Part shown: one piece after another, positions 33,229 through 45,475 of the stretch
Layout: each line of letters begins with the position of its first letter
How positions within the stretch are numbered: position 1 is the first letter of the stretch
Assembly (NCBI GenBank): GCA_002633025.1
Contig: NMRB01000884.1
Coordinates: 49,737-113,736 of the forward strand
Length of the DNA stretch: 64,000 nucleotides
Source: Notospermus geniculatus
Taxonomy: Eukaryota; Nemertea; Pilidiophora; Heteronemertea; Lineidae
Direction: 5' to 3'
The notes under the pieces: generated by a model
Seen by the model: the letters and a program-made list of their open reading frames with translations, nothing else
Told to the model about the DNA's origin: nothing
Databases searched by the model: none
Position numbers and translations under genes: made by a program

Positions 33229-35788
33229 GGGAACACTTTACCCTCACAGAAAACCGCGACAAGATAAATGCAATCAGATGACGGAACAATTCCTTCGAAT
33301 ATATCTGCAAGCGAAGACCTATTGGCTTACTGCGAATCTAGACCGGCCGTCGTGCCACATGTTGATCTCCACTCTCGCTTCATCTGATGTGGTATCTGGA
33401 ACATGGCTGGGACAAAATCTCCGGGAATCAGGAGAACTTCACATGGTCGGATAGCTTTTCGGAGAGTATTAACTGTAATGCCTAAAAATAACATACGAAA
33501 TGTATTGGGCAACGTTTGCTGAAAGGGAATTTAGAGTACATTGTATTTTTATCTGTGATCTGTCTTCTGTTTGACTTAAAAAAGCGTTCAGTGCTCGTGT
33601 AAAAGTTTGGCGACACCAGCTGACGTCCGATTGTGATTGATCATTTCTGGAACTGACAACAGGTTGGTAACTCTGGGCTACGCTCCCGTCTGCCACGTTC
33701 TGGCCAGTTGAGGTGGTCGCACCGCCTGGAAGAAAGTGGCCATGAACAGACTCGTTAAAATGGCCGGACGAATATTCATGGGCCATCATGCTAGAATGTG
33801 TTAAGATCCGACGATAACACTGGACCAGCATCAACGGCCAGTCGTATCAACGGGAACCTGAAAGCAACAGGATGACCGAAAATAGGGATAAGTTAGAAAG
33901 TATAGAAGAAAATTAATGATGATGATGCCATTGTGAGGATTTGCTCGAAGTATACAAGGGACATTACATTGCTCAAAATGGCAAGGATTAGGAGATACAG
34001 CGCTAGATATGGACGGGTTCAGTTTGAAGGTAAGTTTACTGTTTCTATCCAACATCTGACATTTGGTTTTCATCACAAACATGTGCCAGATTATTGAAGC
34101 CATATTCCTTTTTCGTTTGTCTCTACTATTCCTCATTAAACTGTTTTAGGCTTTTCCAATAAATTCCATTATCTTATGCACTGTGTTTCTGGTATTTCAT
34201 TCCTACCGATAGCTCGACGTTGCTGATCCATTTTAAATTCAATTCCATTTGATTTCATCGCGATGTCTACATTATTGTACGCCTTCAGTACCTATCACTT
34301 GGACTCTTGATAAAGGTAGTCACTTAATTTTAGGCATTTACATGTACCCCCTGGGAGGGTCTTTCGTATTCCCTGTAGAGATACCCCATCCTCCCATAGC
34401 AGGGCTTTGGTCTCCTTACTCTTCATATGATGAAAAGGAGCGAAGTAAAACCCTGTTGTGGGAGGGTGGCGACAATCAGGTAAACGTGATTTCACTGCTT
34501 CACGTCCTTATCTCACAAACGAAGACAAGTCGAGGAGGTTTCATCCTCCAAAACGTACCGTTACACTGACAAAATCGTCGAAAGCTTTTGTAGTGGTAAA
34601 AAAATAAAACAAAATTTTAATTTTTTAAATTTTTTTGAAATATTTGTAAGCGGCGGACACAGGGAAATCGAAAAAAATGTGCTTTAATTTTTTTCCTATT
34701 TCTTCCGTTTTTCGGCGGGTCCGCGAACTAACCAATAAAAAAGTCCGGCCCAAAATGTGGAATGGTCGTCCATAACGTTCGGGTTAATTCCTGGTCGGAT
34801 CTCTTCTTCATGTGTGCTAGAGAGAGGGCATCTAAGTATCTTGACAACTGGCACTCAGATTTCCGACTGCAACCCATGTACACGTACATGTACATGTACT
34901 GTACATCAGTTGATCGGTAATGTCGTCCTCTGGTTAAATATTTATCTATTAAACATCGTCAGAAAAACGGCTCTAGACGGCAAACAAAATTGAAAACGAG
35001 TAGAACTTTTGATGGGTGTGCACGTACGTGTGATGAGACTGCGCAAATCTCTGTCTCATTTTGAATGCAGTAGCACAAGGGTGGAGACGAGGTTGTTGAC
35101 CATTGGGAACCAGATCCTCTCAAATGTCAGCCAGAGCACACCTCCTTGTGGCACTGTACACAGTTTCTCATCGCTCGGACTGGGTTACATGATTTTGTAG
35201 CTAGGAAACCGACCGTAACATTGTTTGCCGCCGACATTCTCTCAATAATTGGTAGTCTTTTTTATTCCCTTACCGACCATGTTCAACTTCCGCCACATTT
35301 GACGCTCATTGTTCCAACGGTTGCTGGCCAACCTACAAAAAACATTGCTACAGTCTTTCTTAAGCGTATCTTTTTTTATCAATGAATTGACATGGAAAGG
35401 GAGACGTATTCATTCGTGCCACGAATACAGAAAATAACGAAGCTGAAGCGCTTTTTCTGTTTTTACACGTTCAATTTGATTAGGAAATTGAAAGGCACGG
35501 CATGGTATTTTCATTAATCTTCTGACGTCATATGACGAGAATTGTTGGACCGCCATCTTTGTTCGAAAGGTCTATAAAAGTCCTCCTCAAAAATTACATC
35601 GAAGTACATGTGTTTATATAACAATGACAAAGCAAAAACTCCGTATGGAAGTATTATTGTATTGTTTTTCATCTGTGCAGAAGCCAAAGCATTATTGGCC
35701 CTGATAAGTAGGAAAAGGCCACCTCAAGCTACTCATGTTCCTCACTTGGATGGGGTCTTTTACTTGCCCTTGCAAAGGCACAAGCTAC
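33229..35788. other. Gene-free stretch
   Basis: No gene recognised. The minus-strand frames 33834-33469 (121 codons) and 34136-33831 (101 codons) match nothing known to me. Besides the foldback element at 34387, it contains A/T-rich low complexity at 34590-34640 and a TACATGTA run at 34875-34900. Confidence 0.35.
34387..34469. mobile_element. Short foldback element, family M copy 1
   Basis: CATCCTCCCATAGCAGGGCT and ACCCTGTTGTGGGAGGGTG are inverted ends around CTTCATATGATGAAAAGGAG. Matching elements are at 55765-55862 and, decayed, at 56943-57026. Confidence 0.75.
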
Positions 35789-35948
35789 AAGGCTCCACGG
35801 CTTAATAAGGGGATGGACCGGGCATATGATTACCTACGGGTGCTCAGTCAATATTTGACTAGTCTCCTCGTCCTTTTTGGAGACCTATCCCAAGTATGAT
35901 GCCCTTAAAAAAGAATTCAATAAAGGCTCCACGGCTTAGCGTCCCATG
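35789..35948. mobile_element. Short insertion flanked by a 16-bp direct repeat
   Basis: AAGGCTCCACGGCTTA occurs at 35789-35804 and 35933-35948. The 128 bp between starts ATAAGGGGATGGACCGGG and ends TTAAAAAAGAATTCAATA. A target-site duplication of this length with an A-rich end suggests a 5'-truncated, LINE-mobilised insertion. Confidence 0.65.
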
Positions 35949-37737
35949 GTCCCATGCGACGGACCTGAAGGGAGTGTGGAATTAATCCATGCTGTTATGT
36001 AAACAAACACGTTGGGACAACAGACAGAGAAGGTCGAATTTACCCCAGGCGGCCATTTTCCTAATTCGGCAATAACCTTCCCGTGTCGCGGGTGTCACCT
36101 GCCAGTTGCCATATCACTCGCGTTATTAAAATCTGTTTGCCCAACCTTCCGAGATTATCCATCATTTAGCGATATTGGTTCAGCAAATAGAAATACCACG
36201 TGTGTCTGAAGGCGATGATATTTCTCAAGATATATCACCTTCTAGAGTGGCCAGGGACAGTTCCTGCCTCGATCTTCAAGACCTTGAAAAGAGTGAGAGC
36301 TACTTTGGCCAGCTTCAAAAGAGAAATACATGTACTTGTACCAGCAAAAAAATCCGCGTCATTCGGTCACTTCATCACAGGTGGCGCTAGCAACTACACG
36401 GATTTGGGCTCAAATGTTGATGTTTAGTGTATTTTACTTGCAGTACATGTCAAAGTTAGATTCTCATGCCAACCGATTGGTGTAATGAGCACATCAAAAT
36501 GCCTATGAGGAGGCTGCCTGGGGTCCCTTCGCCTGCAAGATCGTAACGCTCGCTTGTAGCATCATCCACAAGGTGCGCCTTTAGTTACGATCTTGAATGG
36601 GCTCACGTGCTTCTGATGTTATTTTTTCTACAAACAAAGGGCTCTTTGTCTAAAAGGTTATGAAAAATAATTCCTAATAGAAAAATCTTCCGAATGAGAG
36701 ATTTCTGTCTTTATTCATGCCATCGAATGTTACAGCGCCCTCTGACGGCTCCCTGTGACGACCAAACTCGGCTTGGTTAGCCAAGGTCATGTGATTACTC
36801 ACAATTTGTCGAAAGCTCGTTGTCTCGCTAATCAGTTGGATGAGCATTGATAATTTCCTCCGTGTCCATTACTAGAGTTGGTCTTTGGTCAAAAGGAGGG
36901 ACAAGTAGCGTGTTGAGAGTGACCAGGCTATCTGGAAACAATACAGAGTCTCCTTGAGTAACAGCATTCAGGATATTATTGGGGTAATCATGAAGTTTGA
37001 AGTCCTGTTTGTCTGTTCTTAGCTTTTTCAGAATGTCAGAAAAGTTAGAATTTCATTTCGACCATTTAGCTTAGGAAAGATTTAATCCAGTAATGGCCAG
37101 ACATTGAAACCCGGTTCTGTCTCAGAGAATGCGGGTGTTTCAGGTTGGTATTTGAAGATTAACTCGATTATTGTGACCATCTCGTTCTTTCCTACTTCCG
37201 AATTCTCAATTTTGCTCCTACCTGAACCTGCCAACATCCTGTCGCGAAGTTGGTGGTGAATAAAATGAGAAAGATCCGGCGTGCCCTGACTGGAGAAAAG
37301 GCGGCCCCTTCTCACTTCCTGCTTGCCTAATCCAACGGCGAGTGTTTCAAAGATAATTGTAGCTTTCTTGGGCATAAAGCTGTTATTACATTGAGCTACA
37401 GGTTAAAAAAGCTTCACAAAGGGTTTGTCACCATGAAGACATTGATAACCAATCTGTCCGTCCGTATCGGCTACCTCTATGTAATTGCAACCTTAAAGGA
37501 AGATAGAATCTTGAAGCCTCCGGAAAACTTTCGAGTGACATTCGTCAGCTCAGCATCGCCAGATCCTGACAATTTGTCTCATATCTAAACCAGTTAACGA
37601 TGTAATTAAACATAATCTCTGGGAAAATGGCTCTTTCCTCTGGACAAACATTCTGGCATCTTGACAGCTGGTGTCTAATACCTGTTAATCTTGGAGGGGA
37701 TCAGGGAGCAGTGTTTGGAAACATAGTTAACGATCCA
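35949..37737. other. Gene-free stretch
   Basis: No gene, RNA or clear repeat recognised. The longest frame (37375-37082, minus, 97 codons) resembles nothing known to me. Confidence 0.35.
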
Positions 37738-37890
37738 AGTTCAGCTGACCAATAGGTGTCACTGCGGCCCAACTCAATGCCTGGCGGACCTATTCATGCT
37801 TGACTGAGCACCAATCAAAAGAATTTTCTTTTGTATTGGTCAGCTAGAACTTTGGTGCCATCTTTTGGCAATAACCGCGGCTGACTGTTC
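37738..37890 (+). repeat. Dispersed repeat, family K copy 3
   Basis: GCTGACCAATAGGTGTCACT, CTATTCATGCTTGACTGAGC, ACCAATCAAAAGAATTTTCT and GCCATCTTTTGGCAATAA align with copies 2 and 4. Confidence 0.8.
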
Positions 37891-39239
37891 CTATTGCTGA
37901 GAATGTGTATTAAAAGTCCGTCTTGATTGTTTGAAAATATAAAAAGTTTTGCGGAGCACTTTATTAACTCACCGTCCCATGCCGCGGGAGTTTTTACACC
38001 AATTGGATGGCATTCGTGGTAACGTATTTTTTCGACTTGCTTTTTGTCATTTGCTTGGAAGATTAGCCTCACTTGGGAAATATCTAATGCATGAAACAAC
38101 ATGCTAATACTTCCGTCCAACTTATTAAACTTCCATCTTCGTTGCGTTCTCTAGTTGGCCTCCCGATGTTTTTTGTTGTTTTTTTATACATGTACATAAA
38201 GTAGGTACACCCGTCAGATAAAAGTGACAGGCTGCCTGCCATTGTATATCTGAATAGGTAGTTAAAATAGGTAGTTAATATAGGTAGTTAAAATTGGGCC
38301 AGTCTGGGCGCTTGCACGAGGGGTGGGTACTTTTCAGCGTTAATTTGAAATTTCCGGCTTACGAATAGATCTGCCTTCATGACGTTCTTTCAATGCTCTT
38401 CCTGTCCCATACTGTAATCCTGAATGCAAGTTCCGTCCTCTGTGAGAAGAGGGCGTCGGTAGTTTGATATCGGTAAGTTTCCTTCTCGCACTGACAAACG
38501 GTGTCCTAGTCCACGCAAGATAGCCATTTGTCGCTTTCTCCGCAGGTTTCTTCGCACTGGTTAGTAATAAAAGTGATTGTCATGCAGAAAATACATAACG
38601 GTTGCTGAATTCGCAGCAGCCAATACAGATATAAGCCTATTGTAAAGCATGTTCAGAAACCGTGACCGTGCAGCGCGCGGCAGATTCGGGGGCAGATAAT
38701 AATGAACTCTGGGTCTGACATGCAAATTGCCAATGGATACACCCATTATAAGTGGTGCAGTCTAGAGCCGATAGTGTTGATGGCAGATGAAGTACGCTGC
38801 ACCACAGACGCAAGTACATTTTATTGTAAAAAAATGAAATACTCGAACCGAGCAACGATAGGTATACAGATTTCGAAATGCAGTAGATTGAAAAAACGTA
38901 TGAACATGCAAGAAACAATAATGCTACTTTTGAGGCACAGTGCATTGATTATTGGTTATTTTGGCAGACATTGGTTTATTTGAAGCAAACTGCACACAAT
39001 ACGGTACAATAAGGTACCTTACAATGATTGCATTTTGCAAAGTACCCGAGACACGATTCATTGCCCACTGTCTTCTTATCACTCCACGTGTCTAAGGATG
39101 GAAATCCGTTGCCTTTTACAGCAACCTTACGGCAGTTGGCAAGGAAAGCATTTTAAACTGGAATCCAAAGCACCGAAATATTTGTCGTGGCTTACTGAAT
39201 GGGACACTCTGTGCTATGTTCGTCGGTACCAAGTACTCG
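37891..39239. other. Gene-free stretch with a short tandem repeat
   Basis: No gene recognised. ATAGGTAGTTAA is repeated three times at about 38254-38295. Confidence 0.35.
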
Positions 39240-39418
39240 TGTAACGTTTTTCAGTGTGGCCTTTTTTTCTGTGTGACTCCCATTGTTTGGAACACACTGG
39301 GAAACAGACTCACTGTTTCTCTGTCTATCGCTCATTGTCAAGTCACCGCTTATTCCGTCAATCTATTGTAATGTCACACTGGCACACGGGCCTCACTGAA
39401 AAACGTTACATCCAGGTG
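39240..39418. mobile_element. MITE, family J copy 2
   Basis: TIRs TGTAACGTTTTTCAGTGTGG and CACTGAAAAACGTTACA; the interior matches 26003-26175 in reverse orientation. The open frame starting at 39254 is element sequence that runs on into flanking DNA past an N at 39498. Confidence 0.82.
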
Positions 39419-39760
39419 TGGAAGGAATCTAAGTCCCCCTGGAATCAAAGTCCGGTCTTATTGTTCAGCGAGGGATTAGAATATATGGCTGGAGAGANAC
39501 AGGCCCTAATGAAAGGGATGTTGTTTATCAAGCACTTTATTTGCTCTTCATCTTTATACAACACACAACAGGTTTTTAGAGGGACTTTTAATTTACCGTT
39601 CTTGAGTTTAGATAGTAAACCCGGCCACTCTTCGCTTGCAATTTCTTCTATCTTTCCAGCTATACTTCGTGCCTATTTTGATGGGGATGACCCAAATATC
39701 AGGTACAAGAACATCATTGAGTCATGAAATAAAATAATCGAGGGATTTTGACCTTACCTT

Positions 39761-39914
39761 ATGGGGAGGTTTCGAAATCAAACGATAAACCAAAACTTTA
39801 CGACAACGTTATTTCTCATACTACACATTAACCAGGTTTTGCATTGCAAATCGGTACAAAAATAAAGTTGTCGTTAACGTTTAAGTTTATCGTTTGATTT
39901 CGAAACCTCCCTAA
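39761..39914. mobile_element. Foldback MITE, family F copy 1
   Basis: GGGGAGGTTTCGAAATCAAA and CGATAAAC at the left pair with GTTTATCG and TTTGATTTCGAAACCTCCCT at the right; interior AACGTTATTTCT and ATTGCAAATCGGTACA. Related to 61232-61385, and the GGGAGGTT end also occurs at 51536-51675. Confidence 0.85.
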
Positions 39915-40214
39915 TGTCACAACAAAGTGGACCCGTGAAACTCAAATTCCCTCCAAACAAAAACCCGATCATTATCAAAATTGTAAATTAACGTCGAAAG
40001 TTTTCATGAAATATTCGCTTTAAACATGTTCACTAGAAGATGAAGTTGCCAACTCTTATTTACATGTAGGTGTAGAACTTGGCCAACGTAGGCCTACATC
40101 AGTTAGATACCGATTATCGTCGGTTCCGTTGATGGTTTACGGTCATATCGCCTCCACGTCAACGAATAATGTCCCGGTATGGACCGCTGTATCGAGCACC
40201 AGTATCAATTGTTA

Positions 40215-40393
40215 GATTAAAGGCGCCGCTCCACGTGACAGTTTTCTATCGAAAGTTTGCTGTCAGATAGTCAATTACTGCTGTCAGACAGCAATAATTT
40301 CCGTCATACAGTACTGTATGACAGCAGCAATAATTGACTATCTGACAGCAAACTTTCGATAGAAAACTGTCACGTGGAGCGGCGCCTTTAATC
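40215..40393. mobile_element. Near-perfect foldback element, 179 bp
   Basis: GATTAAAGGCGCCGCTCCAC continues through GTGACAGTTTTCTATCGA and AAGTTTGCTGTCAGATAG, and is mirrored in the right arm, ending GTGGAGCGGCGCCTTTAATC. The outer arms are identical for about 65 bp; the centre carries TCATACAGTACTGTATGA. Confidence 0.93.
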
Positions 40394-42074
40394 TTTAGAG
40401 GTACATGTAGCGGGTCGATCGCACTGTCTAGCATCATTGTCAAAATAAAATGTCGTGATCTTTCGTCTCATTCGCCTTCTCATTGAGAATAAACAACAAA
40501 GCTGGATATCGGCCGTCTGCAGTATTTGGTAGAGTCTTGTCGATTATGAATGCCGCAAGCCAGGTGTCTCAAAAATCAAAATTACATCTCGGTCGTTACA
40601 AAAAAATAACTATCGCCCTATATATGAGATTACGTAGCTTTAATAATCTGTGCAACATTTTTGCGTACCACTTTCGGAGAATTGAATTTTGTTTCGGGTA
40701 TGAGATAAGAAGGGGTGGTTTATTTACATGTCTAGGAGCAGATATGAGAGGCGAAAAATGTTATTATTATGCATTGTACCCGTCTTTTCGACAGTGGCAA
40801 TATACCGTTGTAACCTTTGACCTGTCCTCATATACCACTTGTGTATTCGTGAACGCTAAAAGAAAGCATGCAAGGTCAGCTGCCAGAACAGGGGGCCATT
40901 TTGTTAGAGGTGTCAAAATAAGGTTTGGTCTGGCACAAATCGTGTCGATGGATCTTTCAAATTATGCTGTTTTCCCTTTTATTTTTAATCAAAGTGACGT
41001 TGAATCTTACGATAAACGGACTGGTAGGTATCATAGTCAAGTAATCTTAATGCCGTGATCTCGTAGACAAAACATTGCGTCCCCTGAAAACGTCGTGTGC
41101 GCATAATGGTTAGGGACCATGACCCTACAAACATAGCCATACAATAGCAGGCTATAGCGGACTTGCATTCCTAGGACTTTCTCCTCTGGTGCAACGGTGT
41201 CGTAGAATCTATAATGTCGAACCCTAGCCAATCAAATAACTGTCTGAATTATCTTCCATGATTCAGTAAAAAGACCACATGGTAAGTATGATGTACAATG
41301 CACAATATCTGCTGACCGAGCTCTGAACAGATTTCACTTCAATTTTTCTTCTCGAAATGCCAAAACTGCTTTTTGCTCATTCATGTATGCATTCCAACAT
41401 CCTTTGGTAGGATTTGTTCCAATTACTGCACATCAGCTCTAAGACTGTACTGTAGACAGGAAAAAACACTTTGCGATGGACAACGCACAGAAAGTCGCGC
41501 TCAGTGCTGCAGCCATCCTGAGAAAATCAGTATTTCTTACGCTCGTCCCGACGTCACCGTGAATGTCCTCAGGTGTTTGTGTGCAGTGACGAAGGGAACG
41601 AGCGCTAAGAATCAAGAACCTCTGATGTTCTCAGGAGGGCTGGAGATGAAATGGGGAACCCGCATGACTGCAGATGGCGCAGCAAGTATAAGACCCGAAT
41701 GACGTGCTGACGTCACTTTTCTCGCTGTTGACGTCGCGCCGTCAAAGCATGTGTGCATTTTTCTACACAATTTTCCGTGCAAATTTACCCCAAAGACGTT
41801 GTCAATATTGGCATCCTGTGGCATTTCTGACGAAACAGAGCAGTGATATATGGACAACTTTGAACATGAAATAGGGCAGTGTAATTTAATCAAAATCTCA
41901 CTGAGAAAATGAACTTCATCGTCATACCTGTTGATAGTCAGCTGATGGTTTACATTGCGCGGTTCTAGAAAACCTGCTAACATTTCCATGCTACTTATGC
42001 TCACTGAAAGAAAGAAAAGGTAAAAAGTGTGTTTTTGAAAGAAGATAACGTAGTTACTTTTAACCTTTTAGCCC
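40394..42074. other. Gene-free stretch with one unexplained 191-codon frame
   Basis: The frame 40483-41058 (+) is the longest in the central 38 kb that is not a known element. It contains several Cys and aromatic residues (CYYYALYPSFRQWQY) but no motif I recognise, no clear splice sites, and ordinary AT-rich composition. It may be chance or a gene relic. The rest shows nothing. Confidence 0.25.
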
Positions 42075-42166
42075 TGTAGAAGTTCTTCACTGACGTCACA
42101 ACAGTCACGTGACTGCAAAGAATCGGCCATGTTGTCCGTCAAATGGCCGGCGACGACGTCAAAACT
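42075..42166. mobile_element. Family A MITE fragment (left part only)
   Basis: GTTCTTCACTGACGTCACAA, CAGTCACGTGACTGCAAAGA and ATGGCCGGCGACGACGTCAA as in 60109-60338, ending abruptly at CAAAACTCTTT. Confidence 0.8.
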
Positions 42167-42877
42167 CTTTGGTGTCACTAAACTCAAATTTGATTGGCCG
42201 CTTTTCTTTTTAACCTTTTAGCTTTTGATTGGTCAATAAAAAAACCCGGATATGACGTCACTTCGTAACTGATGTTCCATGGCCATGTGACCCTTAATCA
42301 TGGTCATGTGTGTTTTTACGTACTTCAAATCCGTACCGATACATGTACTTGATACTGTTTTTTTTAAATTCATGGTGTAGAATATAGGTGGAGTCTAATC
42401 ATTGTGTTCTCATTATTATTGCTGTTTTTTTCATTTGATTTACCTCCTGGAAGGATTTGTATTTGACAAGATGTATCTTGACATCTCAGAGAAAAGTTTG
42501 CGAATTATAACTGGAGACCGTTTCATATGCATTGCTAACTGTATTCTGAATAAACCATGTCGATCAGTCGCGTTGGTACATACGACGGGTTGTTGGCTGT
42601 TTCTGGTTCCCCGAAAAACAAGCCAAGTTGTCACACAGAGGCAAGAAAGCCCAAGTTGGAAATTTCGAGCAATTGAATACCAGACGTCACGGAATTCGTA
42701 GAACATTCGCTTTAAAATAGCCTTTTATGTGAACATTTGCGTAACTTCGCTTTCGGTGCCTATCGGCGGTTTAGTTAATGGGAATGCTTTATACTTAACT
42801 TAACTGCCGATAGGCGCCGGTAGTACTATCGGACTTTCTGTGCGATCGACCCTGGTTGTTCAACAGAACACCTGTCA

Positions 42878-43035
42878 GTCAGTCGACCAATGGGTGTCAT
42901 CACGGCCCAAATCATTGGCGAATGGACCCATTCATGGTTGACTGACTAGACCACCAATCGGGAGAATTTTCTTTTGTTTTCGTCCGCTATAACTTTGCTA
43001 CCATCTTTTCGCAATAATCGTGGCTGATTCCTGTT
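42878..43035 (+). repeat. Dispersed repeat, family K copy 4
   Basis: GTCGACCAATGGGTGTCATC, GGACCCATTCATGGTTGACT, CACCAATCGGGAGAATTTTC and CTACCATCTTTTCGCAATAA align with copies 2 and 3. Confidence 0.78.
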
Positions 43036-45057
43036 TAGGGTACACCTGGTTCCATGACAACCATTGGAACTCGGCTCCAGGAGGAAATCCCGGATCGGAC
43101 ATGAAATTTTTCTCGATATTGTACTAAAATGAAAATATTGGACTGTGCAGATCACAGCTCTGTGTTTAATCCGCCAACAAGATTTTTTCTTGACTGATGC
43201 GGCTAATAAATTATCAGGTTATTATAACGTTGATGATTAGTGGTTGGCCACACGCAACGTCGCATTGCATTCAAATCGATTAGACTCGTTTCCGGTGCCG
43301 TGTCTCAATTTATGGTAACCTTCAAAAATCATAAAGATATCGCTCTGAGGTTGCAAGTGTTAGAGTCATTTAATAGCAATTTTTATTCTTTGTCTGATAT
43401 TAGTGGATTTAGAACCCTTTGACAAACGTAATGTGTGTTCAACTAAAACACCCAAAAGTGTATGATGACTGGCCAGTCCCGTTTCCAAGATGGCCAACTG
43501 GCAGCCATATTTGAAGTCGAAATCGGTCAAATCTCGCTGTACGCATCAGAGGGCATCTAGATACATAAAACTTCAAAATCAAAACATTCTAGTTCCAGTT
43601 ATTTATGAGATATGGACCAAAAGCCATTTTCCAAGATGGCCGCCTGGTGGCCATGTTTAACGTAGAATCAGACCGAAATTTGCTGAACACATAGAGCGGG
43701 CATTGATACATATTCACACCAGAATACTCGGCATTCTATTCAATAACTCAATGCCAATTCAATGATTCAATACCACTATAGGACCTCAACAACTGCAATT
43801 TAATACTAATGAAAATAAAAAGCCTGATATATTGGCGCCGATGAAACGTGATAGTTATATCATCATGTTATTGTAACGATATGCAATTCGACCCCAATGG
43901 ACGTCCATTACAGCGATCTGATTTATTTATCCTCTTAGCCAATGCTCCGGCATGTCCGGAATCGGTGTGACCAGCCCCAATTGACAACTCACATAAAGCT
44001 TTATGGGATAATCCACCCGATTCGCATCATTACCTGATGATTAATCGCTCTCTCGTGAAAAATGATACTCTTGCTTGGACGTTAAGTACAGTTTAAACAG
44101 TGTTTCACAATCGTGTTTGTTGGAGAGATCATAGTTCAGCTAGGGGTCACTCGGAGCAAAGCAATCTGGCCAATGCCTTGGATCTTGATTAGGAGTTATC
44201 AAATCGTTCACCTCTAGCAGCCAGCACTATCGGACATACTTTTATTTGATACTTACTTATTACGCATCTAACATCGTGGTACCTACCTTATAAACTCCCC
44301 CGCGATCAACACAGCCCTGACGAAGATGTTCTTCTGATGACAAGTTGGATAATTAATGAAATTCAATGCCTCAAAGGCGCCGCACTGTAGCAACTCATGG
44401 ATATCATTCTAACCAATACATGTATGTACTTACATGTAATATCCAATGACGGAGTATGTTGACGCCAAGTTGCAATAAAGTATGTACGATTTTTCCTTTC
44501 ATTGGGAATAAGGGTTGTGGATTCTAGAAGTGTCTCAACGTACTGCCTAGTGGACAGAGAAATACCCACTTATAGTGTAAGAGACAAGGAGCGTCAAGTT
44601 CTTTCATATTCAGTTATTCATTGAAATTGTTTCAAGTAGGGACGAAGTGAATCGTCGGAGGCATCAGTATATACTGTAAGGAATCGGTGATTCTGTTGCC
44701 TTGTAGATTCCAATACGCGACAGAGTAAACTGTCATGTAAATTTGCCTGATTGCTAACTGTAATTACACCGGGACAGAATGACCATAACTCACAGTACCA
44801 GTGAAACAGCCTGACTCAGGTTATTTCATATTGCTCTGGTTGATTCACAAGTATGATATATGGAATTCGTTCACGATAGTGGACCATTACACCCCTCTTC
44901 CTACAGTCGGGAAAACGTCAAGGCGAATCGAGCGTGTTAAAGTTATATCAGCTTTGACTTCTAAACGTAAACAATGGATACTAATTCGATAGTATCAATG
45001 GAGACCATGAGGTCGTGCAAGTCGTATAACCCAGGTGAGATCTTTCTTTTCCCTCCT
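43036..45057. other. Gene-free stretch with a diverged tandem duplication at 43484-43700
   Basis: TTTCCAAGATGGCCAACTGG (43485) and TTTCCAAGATGGCCGCCTGG (43629) begin two related segments about 144 bp apart, both followed by a GCCAT, TTT, GAA and TC pattern. No gene recognised elsewhere in the stretch. Confidence 0.4.
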
Positions 45058-45475
45058 AAAGCCCCGTTTCCACTACAGCGCCACTACAGCACTACGTCCG
45101 CCGCCGCGGTTGACGGCGAGCGGTGCAGTTTTCACAGGGATAAAGGCCTGTTTCCACTACAACGGATTCCGCTCACAGTGCGGTTTGCGGTGCCGGTGCG
45201 GTTTTCGAAGGATGATCCAAAACCCTGTGAAAAAAAACCCAGCGCCGCAAACCGCAGCGGAAACCGGTCAAGTGGAAATAGGGCTTTAAACTTTATATAT
45301 AAATGCGTGTTTCCACTACAACGGATTCCGCTGCTGTTTGCGGCGCCGATGCGGTTTTCACAGGGTTTTGGATAATCCTTCGATGGTTTAACAAATGGCC
45401 TGTTAATTATCCCAATGCCTGTGAAAACTGCTCCGCTTGCCGCAAACCGCGGCGGAATCCGCAATCGTCCGAAGT
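45058..45475. mobile_element. Cluster of foldback elements with GTTTCCACTACAACGGATTC ends
   Basis: CCCGTTTCCACTACAGCG, CTGTTTCCACTACAACGG and GTGTTTCCACTACAACGG start three units at about 45062, 45148 and 45307. CGGTTTTCACAGGG / CCCTGTGAAAA and TGCGGTTTGCGG / CCGCAAACCGCAGCGG are the inverted interior parts. At least the middle unit (about 45145-45290) is a complete hairpin ending GTGGAAATAGGGC. Overlapping frames on both strands are by-products. Confidence 0.75.

Noticed and set aside
30462-39498. Other single Ns (30462, 39498) as haplotype joins like 56538
   Set aside because: I saw no duplicated sequence on the two sides of these Ns, so they are treated as ambiguous bases.
39254-39727. 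157-codon frame starting MWPFFLCDSHC
   Set aside because: Begins inside a family J MITE (the same text occurs at 26158 on the other strand) and crosses an N.
40483-41058. 191-codon frame as a real gene
   Set aside because: No motif, signal or splice evidence; kept only as an unexplained frame.
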